NCBI GenBank assembly: GCA_027596075.1
Contig: JADGJC010000084.1
Location: 63,215 to 127,214, forward strand
Reading direction: 5' to 3'
DNA length: 64,000 nt
Source of the DNA: Rhizophlyctis rosea
Lineage: Eukaryota > Chytridiomycota > Chytridiomycetes > Rhizophlyctidales > Rhizophlyctidaceae
Shown here piece after piece: positions 56,559 through 64,000 of the stretch. Position numbers and translations under genes: made by a program. A model generated the notes under the pieces. That model searched no databases. It was not told the DNA's origin and saw only the letters and a list, made by a program, of their open reading frames with translations. Every line of letters starts with the position of its first letter. Within the stretch, counting starts at the first letter, position 1.

Positions 56559-59443
56559 TCAATATTTCTCCCACCTTTGCTCCTCCCTAACGCGCTGGAA
56601 GAACTCCTCTTCCTCCTCCGTCCGGGATGACGTAGTATTGTAATCTGTGCGCATAGTACCCATCATTTCAAGGCATTCGTCCCCGTTGAACTCAACCAAC
56701 ACACATACCTAACGTCGGTGTAGGATCGACCCTCCTTCTCGCAGGCGGCATGTCCGTTCCCACGTCATCCTTTGTTCGTCGCAACATCAACGCCCCCATC
56801 AATGCCTTGCTAGACTCCTTCAATGCCGGATCAAATGTTCTCTGCAATGCATGCCAACTGCCCAATAGTAGTTTCGATGCAACGTCGGTGAAAATCTCCG
56901 GGTAGAGCCAGTTGAAGAGAGCTTCGACGTCCCACAAATCCTCTTCACACAAATTCGAGGATAAAACCAAACGGAACCGGGATTTGAGCCCACGAGACAA
57001 CGCTTTCCAAGCGCCACGGTCCCGATTGATATACTCCCCTGCGAAAAACCAACGTTGGCCCAACCAGTCTATCTCATAGGACACACAGATGTCCTACCTC
57101 GATCTAAAATCACATACATCCAACCCAACCCCTTAACAAACGGATCAGCCTCAAAGGTCTCATAGCTGACGACGCATATGTCAGGTTTCGGTTCCATTTT
57201 GCCGAGCTGCATCCTCAATCGTTGACGTTCCTTCGAGTCCCCGCTGTATAAGATACTCGTCAACGTCGGAGTCCACCGCGTAATCTCCTGTAGAAGAAAT
57301 CAGCAAGATCTTTATGCAGGGAAGGCAATTGAGACGGACATACCTCGATCCAGAATGCCTCTTCAATCGCCGGACAAAGTATTAGGTATGATCCCCGCAC
57401 TCCACCTTCCTTCAACCACGCAATAAACGCCAGCGTCTGTGATGTCTTACCCAGCCCCGATTCGTCTCCAAGAATCCCATTAGCGGCATTCTGATACAAC
57501 CATATCAAGAAACTTAGCCCGCCGAGCTGGTACCCTGTCATACGCCCAACAACCGATCCTGGCTGCACCCTACTCCTTTTTGTTGCCATGCGCTCCGCAG
57601 TTCCTGTCGCGGACAGTCGGTCGAAATGAGCATGTGATTCTTCATGAATTACGGCTTTAAAAAGGCTCCGTTCTACATGCATGAACTGCTCTTTGAGATC
57701 CTGACGCCGAAAGCGGAGGAGTTGCTTCTCGTTCAACCTCTCGAAGTCTTTGATGCAGATGAGAAATAGCGTCTGTTCGCATGGTCTGTTGAGTCAGCCG
57801 CTTCGCTGAGGATTTGCCGATCAAAGGGGTGTGGGTCGCCTGTAATGTGTGTGAGTTGTAGGTACTGCATCTGCCACGATAGAAGCGGATACTACCTCAA
57901 GTAATATTTGTATACTGTCCAAATCGTCCGGGCATGAGCCTACTTCCTGCATGCTCTCGATTTGCGAGTATGCAGGAGGATCTGACAGAGACTCCCCTGC
58001 ATCCGTCCGATTGGGTCGCTTGGCCACTGCCTCACCGCCGCTTGTTTGGGGCGGAACGCTGGGGTGTCTCCCGTGACATGACTCCCCTTTGAGTGACCTT
58101 CTGGTTTGCTGGAGTAGAATGATTCACTTCCATGCGGTAGCTACGGCCCACAGACGGCGGTTGCGTGGATGCGGAACTCTTCTGTAGGAACGTAGGAGTG
58201 GCATTGGAAAGTTCACTTGACTGAGAATTGGGTACTTCGGGTGCGTCGGCTCTCACATTGTTCCTCGGAGTGGACGACGTTTGTGGCGTGTTCGGAAACT
58301 GCCGTGTAGCGCCAAAGATGGCCGTAGCAGCTTGCGGTTTTTCCGGCGACATTTGACTTCCTTTCTCAGATGCAGCTTGCAAGTGCCTCCGCAGGGTTTC
58401 CACCTCCTCAATCAATGCGTCGCATCTTGTGCGTTGACGCATGTTGTCTTCCGCGAGATGTACGTTGGTATCCAGATTCTCCTTCAATTGACGGATTTGC
58501 GGACTGGAGATGTCACGATCTGCGAGCAAGTCACGGTAGTACGCCATCGTTGCTGCAAAAAAAACGAAGTTTATCAATACCTAACAAGGCATCAGCATGC
58601 CATGATACTATAAGAACATAAGGAATAACCTTCAGGAGTTAGCGGAAGCTTCAAATCCCTCGCAGCAGCAACATACTCATAAATAGACCTCGTCTGCGCC
58701 CGCCCTAAAACCCTCTTCAAACTCTCCTTATTCGGACTGTAATACCTCGTCGTCCCAACACCGTTCACCGACCCAACATTAGTCGACTCAATTCCCTGCG
58801 GGTTTGTCGCGACACGAGGTGACGACGGCCGCTTGGCGCCTGCCGATGACGCGCGTCCATCCGTTGTCAAGCGGGATCTCTGTTCGGAGTGCGTGGTTGC
58901 TAGTTTTTGTTGTTGAGATCGTGAACTGTATTTTTGTGCGGATTCTGAGGAGGGTCCGGACGGTGTGCGGCGACTTGACAATCTTCCGTTGGTCGATGCG
59001 CCGGCTTGGGGTGGTTGATTTGAATGCTGCTGAGCGGAATATGGCGAAGGCTGGTTGACGACGGACGGGATGGAGGCAGCTGGTACACTGGCTGTCTCGA
59101 CGTATGAGTAGTTGGGCATCGACGCGTCAGCGGTCTGGATGAGCCGTTGCCTCCTTTCGGAAGATGAGCTCTTGCATGAGGGTAGTGTGTGATACTTCAC
59201 CGTCCCTTGTAAGGCTTGAGCCGATGCGACCGTTTGAGGCGGCCATATTTGTCTGGGAACTGACAGGAGCGATTTTGTCATGATCGCCTTCTTGGGTGTC
59301 GAGGGACTACTTCCACCATCTTTTTGAGCAATTGTTGGTACCATCATGGTGGATAAGTGCGCCAAATTGTACCCACTCGGCGGATATTGTCCGAATCCCT
59401 CAAGCGTGCACGGGCCAGCCGACAATTCCAAGCTGTCATTCAT
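56559..59443 (-). CDS. SNF2-like ATPase first lobe with degenerate motif II and no second lobe
   Basis: ATG 59443; long Ser/Pro/Gln-rich N-terminus to SIYEYVAAARDLKLPLTPE, spliced (gaag|gtta ... cag) to MAYYRDLLADRDISSPQIRQ, a coiled coil (DALIEEVETLRRHLQAAS) and a second disordered region. The SNF2 part begins MTGYQLGGLSFLIWLYQN, with Walker A GDESGLGKTSQTLAFIAWL, LILCPAIEEAF and VVSYETFEADPF. Where the DEAH box belongs it reads YVILDRGEYINRD (spliced at about 57.10/57.03 kb). Motif III TGTPLQN is replaced by SSNLCEEDLWDVEALFNWL, followed by YPEIFTD and ALMLRRTKDDV. After PTL a last exon gives a Glu-rich tail (TEEEEEEFFQRVREEQRWEK), stop TGA 56561-56559. The helicase C-terminal lobe is absent. 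It probably binds but does not hydrolyse ATP; it could be a regulatory pseudo-ATPase or a decaying gene. Confidence 0.75.
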
Positions 59444-59465
59444 CGAGACAACAACCGTGTCGACG

Positions 59466-60375
59466 ATACCCCTAGCTCTAGACTCAGGGACACGGTCCGG
59501 GTAGTCCGCATCAGTAGTCGTATACCAGAAGGGTAGTCAAAGGGAGGTGCCATGTCAAGCAGCATGGCTAACAAACTCGAGTTGCCGTTGCCGGAGAGCG
59601 AGGCGGAACGCGTCCGTCGAAAAAAGTCTTGCTAGGGGGGCAAGCACCTACAAGTCTTGCTTCGGCGAGCAACTATCAACCAAGTCTTGCTTCGGCGAGC
59701 AACTACTAACCAACCAAGTCTTGCTTCGGCGAGCACCACTAACCAACCAAGTCTTGCTTCGGCGAGCACCACTAACCATCAAGTCTTGCTTCGGCGAGCA
59801 CCAAGGAGGGTCAGGGAGGGAGATGGGCCACCGGATGCGTGGTAGAGTTACATCCATCGCGGATTTATCGTGTGGGGAACTTTGGGCTGCCGGATGCAGT
59901 GGTAAAGCTACCTCCACCTGCGCATTTCATACCAAGTCTTGCTTCGGCAAGCAACTCCAAGTCTTGCTTCGGCGAGCACCAAGTCTTGCTTCGGCGAGCA
60001 CCTCAAGTCTTGCTTCGGCGAGCACTCAAGTCTTGCTTCGGCGAGCACCAAGGAGGGTGAGGGAGAGAGAGATGGGCTACTAGATGCAGTGGTAAAATCA
60101 CCTCCACCTGCTGTCGAACGGAATGTGAAAATCAACGCGAAGCGACCGTTACACTCGGTGGCTGCCTTTGGCAGACAAGTCTTTCTATATCACATTTTGT
60201 ACACTTCGAGAAGTACATATTATTTGGCTAGTAGCCGCCCACGGGCCGCGAAACCGACAATATATATCTGTCAATAAATATAATGAGCCTGTGGGCCGAC
60301 TTCAACGGTACTTCTTGTTATCGTTCGCTGTTTGTTCTTTATTCGCCTCTCTGAGACCTCAAGGTCAGTGAGTGC
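59466..60375. mobile_element. repeat element B: second copy carrying a TTCG hairpin minisatellite
   Basis: Same block order as element A (51928-52960). It begins 23 bp upstream of the SNF2-like start codon and so occupies that gene's promoter region. Inside, a higher-order repeat is seen: the segment agatgggc...gatgc(a)gtggta...acatcc/cctcc occurs at about 59821, 59886 and 60070, between blocks of hairpins. No protein-coding gene is supported inside it. Confidence 0.6.
59628..60045. repeat. hairpin minisatellite array B (11 units, CTTGC-TTCG-GCGAG)
   Basis: Ten copies of aagtCTTGC-TTCG-GC(G/A)AGca plus one variant with loop TAGGGGG at 59628. Examples: 59656-59669, 59938-59951 (perfect stem with GCAAG) and 60032-60045. 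Stems are 5 bp with C-TTCG-G, the exceptionally stable UUCG tetraloop context if transcribed. The T-G pair in most copies is a wobble that is a Watson-Crick pair in the 59938 copy. Units lie about 23-36 bp apart in two blocks (59628-59797; 59938-60045). Confidence 0.9.
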
Positions 60376-61291
60376 CGCTGCTTTCAATGAATGTGCTTGA
60401 ACATGTGCTCATGAAGCATCACGAACCGATCATTATGTAGCGTCTCGGTCTCTGACCGTCTATACGTTCAAAAAAATCAGCCATATCATGCTGCACACGA
60501 CCCATCAACGGTCTAGCAACCTCCATGAGTTTCCATGATGTAAGGAGAAGGACTATTGATGCGGCGAGACGTTCTGCGAGTGACCTGTTCGTCTACAGAT
60601 AAGAACGTCAAGCATCCAGAGATGAATCATGTCGATGAAGCTTGCAGGCTTTCAAGGAGAACGCAAATGTTGGTAAGACCAGTCTCTGCATCTCAAGGCA
60701 GCACACGCAGCGAGTAATTTGTTCATCAACAGATAACCGCACGACACATCAGAAACGGCCGTACAACGACCCCACGACGCTCAAGCTTCCGGGCCTTGAT
60801 ATTGAGACAGTGCTGCGTCGACATTTCGGTGTTGCGTGTTGTATCTGCACGCGTGGAACGTTAGGATAGAAGAAATCTGGTAAGTTTTGCGGGGGGAAAC
60901 TATTGCCAATTTTTTTTTCCGCGTGCGTGAGATATTTGATATTGGGATGTCATGAGAAGTCATATGGACATGTGTGTTATGGTTATGTGGATTGGGTTTT
61001 GTGTCAAATAGAGATGCGTTATGGTGTCAGTGATGCCGGTGTCTGGTCTCTGCGACTGTTCGTCAACGTTGGCAGGCTTCCGTTCCCGCCATTCAATCAT
61101 TCCGATGCAAATTCGTCGACGAATGCGTGAAACAGCTCTTGGGTTTCGGTCAAGAAAGATTTATTCATATCGCTAAGCTATAATACAATCTACACTGCGA
61201 CGTAAACGCCTACGATACCTATAACCCCATCATCATCATCATCATCATCAATAAATACCCCAAACCCCGCCACCCCCACACACCATCACCA
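60376..61291. other. intergenic region, about 915 bp
   Basis: Between element B and the MNN1-like gene stop. Apart from the stretch at 60879 shared with 55140 and the CAT microsatellite at 61228, nothing is supported. Confidence 0.35.
61228..61250. repeat. (CAT)n microsatellite
   Basis: About seven to eight CAT units just downstream of the MNN1-like stop codon, in its presumed 3' UTR. Confidence 0.85.
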
Positions 61292-63028
61292 CTACGCCTT
61301 CTTAGCCTCCAGCTTCTTCCAAATATCCTGAAACGCCACCGTCAACTCCCTCTCCCCCTTCGTCAACTCCCCCACATCCTCCCTCCCAGGCGGCTTCAAA
61401 CAAAACGGCCGATCCTCCTGCTCCCACAGCCAATCCAACTTCTCAAACTTCCGATCAGTAGCATAATGTGTGAAATTCACCATCCCCTTCCCCTTTTCCT
61501 CAAAGTACTTGTTCATCGTCACGCCGCCGTTCCACCAGAGGGGTTTATAGTTTTCGTCCGGGTGGTAGAGCCCGCCGCAGACGTAGGTGGAGCCTTTTTC
61601 TTGGATGGCGTAGCCGACGGTGCCGCCGCCGCCGGGGACCCAGGCGTAGGGGAGTTTGAGGAGTTCTTGGGAGAACCAGTAGGATTCTTTGTCGCCTGTG
61701 TTTGGATTGGTGGGGAGTTAGACGTATTGTTCTTATGCTGCTATCACAATTCCTCGCAACAATCAAGAAGCAATAGCGAAGAAAACGCACCATGAATCTC
61801 CTTATACATAAACTCCCTCCACGGGTTCGAGTTCATCTTACACGTCGTCAACAACCCATGGAACGCCGCCCTCTTATCATAAACAATAACCCCACTCTCC
61901 CCCTCATGCAAACTCTTCAAATTCAACACCCTCCCATGCTTCTTCGCATACTCCGACGGCTCCTTAATAAACTTATTCATAAAGTTCAACGTCTCCGTCA
62001 TCCCCCACCCAATCGTCCGATCCCGGAAGAAAATCGCCCCCGTGCGCTTGTACCGCTCGAAATCGAACATGACTTCGGGCGGTTGGAAGAACAGCGCGTC
62101 GGCGTCGATGAAGATCATTTCGGCGAAGGAGGAGGCGAGCATGGAGAAGGGTTTGACGGCCCAGCCGTTTACTTGCGGGCCTTTGATGTCCATGTAGTCG
62201 GCTAAGTCTAGGACGGTGACGCCTTCGATTTGGCGGAGTTCTTCTTTGTATTCGTCTTTTAGGTCGTCTTTTCCGGCGTAGAAGACTTGGATGGGGAGCT
62301 TGGAGCCCATGTAGCGGAGGGAGACGATGCAGTGCCGGGCGAAGCGGAAGTGCCAGTTGCCTGTGGCCATGACGATTCCACGGCCGTGGTAGGATGCGAG
62401 GAGGTCGGAGGCGGAGGTGAACTTCTTTCCGTCTTTTATGAAGGGGTACATGTTTTGCTCTAGTTTCATGATGGCGTGATCTATCTCTGCCACCTTTTCT
62501 AGTCCGCCTATGCTATGGGCAATCCCTTCTCGTGGCCGCCCGAAGGGAGTGTAGCGAAGGTTGAAGAGTTTTTGGAAGGTCCGGGCGCGCTTGCCCATTT
62601 CGATAAAGTCGTTGCGGGGGAGGTCCGATTTGGACATTGTGACGGCATCGTCTATCCATTGGTTCAGGGTTGTTTGTGAGGGTATATACACTATGGGTTT
62701 CGTTTGTTTTACATCGGTCGTCGTAGATACAGGTTGAGACGAGCCCTTGTTGTAACTATCAAAGCAGAAGCCCATTCATGGTGAGTTCAAATGGACATGG
62801 GAAAGTCCTAATATGATGACTGCCACGAAGAAGTCGTGCTTACCCCGTGCCAACCGAAACATTATCCAAGAACCCTCCCGCCCACGCTAATATAAACAAA
62901 ACACCTCCGACCAAAGCAAGTTGGATTATTTGTCTTCGCTTCCGCGGGCTAGTCCAGAGATCTCCTCCCGGTGACGACGCTTGCCCTCCCAAAGGTAGCT
63001 CCCTCTTATGCTTCATAAAAGACGCCAT
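61292..63028 (-). CDS. MNN1-like alpha-1,3-mannosyltransferase (GT71)
   Basis: Type II Golgi enzyme. Exon 1 (from 63028) has a cytosolic tail (MASFMKHKRELPLGGQ), basic RKRR and a signal anchor (IIQLALVGGVLFILAWAGGF). The splice ac-gg|gtaagc to acceptor gatag restores GYNKGSSQ. The catalytic domain starts RGIVMATGNWHFRFARHCIV and contains LPIQVFYAGKDDL, VNGWAVKPFSMLASSFAEMI, the metal-binding IFIDADALFFQPPEVMF, RTGAIFFRDR, ESGVIVYDKR and, in the third exon (61695-61292), YAWVPGGGGTVGYAIQEKG and YHPDENYKPLWWNGGV. Introns: 61790-61696 and the one near 62.84-62.77 kb. GT71 enzymes add terminal alpha-1,3-mannose using GDP-Man. The acceptor is inferred. Confidence 0.92.
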
Positions 63029-63586
63029 TTTGCCCGGGAAGCTGTTGAAACGCCTCTAGTCGTTGCTGCCGACCGCGCGTTTTGAGAAAGCTGAGGGGAA
63101 GGAAGTGAAGCAGACTTAGTGAGGAGGTCGGACGACTTGACGGCAAGGTGCAACCTTCCTTCTCTCCTTTCCAACTTACTTTTCTTGGCACAAGAGTTCC
63201 AAACTGGAACGAACACGAGGTTTGGTGGTGTGGAGACAGCTGGAGACGTGTGTTGAACGGTTCACGGTTGGAGCCCTCGAAGGCCAAATCTCGGGCCAAA
63301 ATTGCAATGCCACCATCGCACAATCAAGCCACGGCGCAGAACTTTCTCATCTGATGATGGACAAGAATTCATTTCATTCCAATCTCATCCCTTTTTTCAT
63401 TTTCATTTAGCAAAGTTTCGTTTACTATCAATAAAGACCCCAACTGATCTCGCGTCGTTACCAAGTCATCGTACAGCCAGGACCGAGGCCTTCAATAAAA
63501 ACGATAGTCTGCTGCCATACCAGTCTGGCACCAGTCATCCACACCTCCCACCACACGGTCCTATTTTTAGCCGCGCCTTTCACACG
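63029..63586. promoter_or_regulatory. bidirectional promoter region between MNN1-like gene and RPP14
   Basis: 558 bp between divergent start codons. No consistent coding frame. Elements not identified. Confidence 0.35.
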
Positions 63587-64000
63587 ATGACATCCGTCAA
63601 ACGACCACACTCAGACATCACCCCGCCGCACTCCCATCCCCCCTCCGAACTCACCCCTTCTACAACCTCGACTTCCTCCAAAAAACCCACAAAAGGAACC
63701 ACAAAACTAACCATATCAAAACCACCTTTCCAATACCTCCGTATCCGCCTGTAAGCGATAGACCCCCTCCTGCTACGGATGCTACACATCAAAAAGCACC
63801 CCTCTCACGCGTTTGCGCAGCACATTCGACACACCACATGCCCTAGAAGACCTCTACTTCCGAAACGCGATCAACACTGCCCTCCGCGAAGCGTTTGGGA
63901 TAGTAGGGTCGGCTCATCATGTTGATTTGTTGCGTTTTGATAAGGAGGCGCAGGAAGGGATTATTAGGATGCATTATGAGTATGTATCTAATGGTGATGA
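63587..64000 (+). CDS. ribonuclease P/MRP subunit Rpp14/Pop5 family (5' part)
   Basis: ATG 63587 (MTSVKRPHSDITPPHSHPPS), a Ser/Thr/Pro/Lys-rich leader, then PPFQYLRIRL at the end of exon 1 (63750). The intron 63751-63820 (gtaagc...gcag) joins in phase to TFDTPHALEDLYFRNAINTA, ALREAFGIVGSAHHVDLLRF and EAQEGIIRMHYE. This is the Rpp14/Pop5 ferredoxin-like fold: a YLxIRL strand, an amphipathic helix FRxAIxxALREAFG, a VDLLRFD strand and a GIIRxxYE strand. A gtatgt at 63980 is probably the next donor. The gene continues beyond the window. Rpp14 is favoured over Pop5 by the VDLLRFD pattern, from memory. Confidence 0.8.

Noticed and set aside
59547..60083. 178-codon plus ORF and minus ORFs across array B.
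   Set aside because: Open frames produced by the tandem repeat (QVLLRRAP-type repeats in several frames at once); no start context or unique sequence supports a protein.
1..64000. tRNA, rRNA or snRNA genes.
   Set aside because: None was recognised by eye. A tRNAscan-SE or Infernal run would be decisive; absence here is not evidence that none exists.

Overview
This window looks like nuclear DNA of a zoosporic (flagellated) fungus, most likely a chytrid. The genes have many short spliceosomal introns (mostly about 50-100 nt, GT-AG), and homology resumes across the splice sites. The gene content is fungal or opisthokont: TFIIIC TFC4/GTF3C3, calcineurin B, TMA16, GUF1, MRM1, an OCH1-type GT32, an MNN1-type GT71 and RNase P Rpp14. 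It also includes genes typical of flagellated lineages: an EML-type microtubule-binding WD40 protein, a multi-pass membrane protein that I compare with TmcB-like proteins, and F-box-like/ankyrin proteins. Nothing prokaryotic, organellar or viral was recognised. No rRNA or tRNA gene was found by eye.

Layout. 0-24 kb: a membrane protein running off the left edge, a nitronate monooxygenase-like enzyme, a small membrane-anchored protein, an isocitrate-lyase/PEP-mutase family enzyme, a MARCH5-like RING-CH ligase, the mitochondrial rRNA methyltransferase MRM1, a Cys-rich unknown with an in-frame stop, a sphingomyelin-synthase-like enzyme, TFC4, TMA16, calcineurin B, a GNAT acetyltransferase and two unknowns. 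One of these unknowns has a duplicated Cys/His exon. 24-50 kb: an EML protein, a very long acidic gene whose N-terminus looks like the TPP1/ACD shelterin OB fold, GUF1, a Gln/Tyr/Pro-rich protein, an LRR-like gene read in three frames, an SMG6/EST1-type PIN endonuclease, the GT32, an ankyrin gene with a frameshift, and a DNAJB12/14-type J protein.

50-61 kb is the accessory part. It contains two related elements about 0.9-1 kb long and 7.5 kb apart. Each carries a minisatellite whose unit is a short perfect or near-perfect hairpin (11 hairpins in each array), inside shared flanks. Around them lie two diverged copies of a small membrane-protein gene, one frameshifted, and a SNF2-like protein that has lost the DExH motif and the whole second helicase lobe. 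61-64 kb returns to housekeeping genes: the MNN1-like mannosyltransferase and the start of the RNase P subunit Rpp14.

Genes are independent transcription units in convergent and divergent pairs; there are no operons. Exon boundaries were derived by eye from reading-frame continuity, GT/AG sites and family resemblance, so starts and small exons are less certain than the gene calls. Several genes need a frameshift or stop correction. I cannot tell assembly errors from real pseudogenes here.
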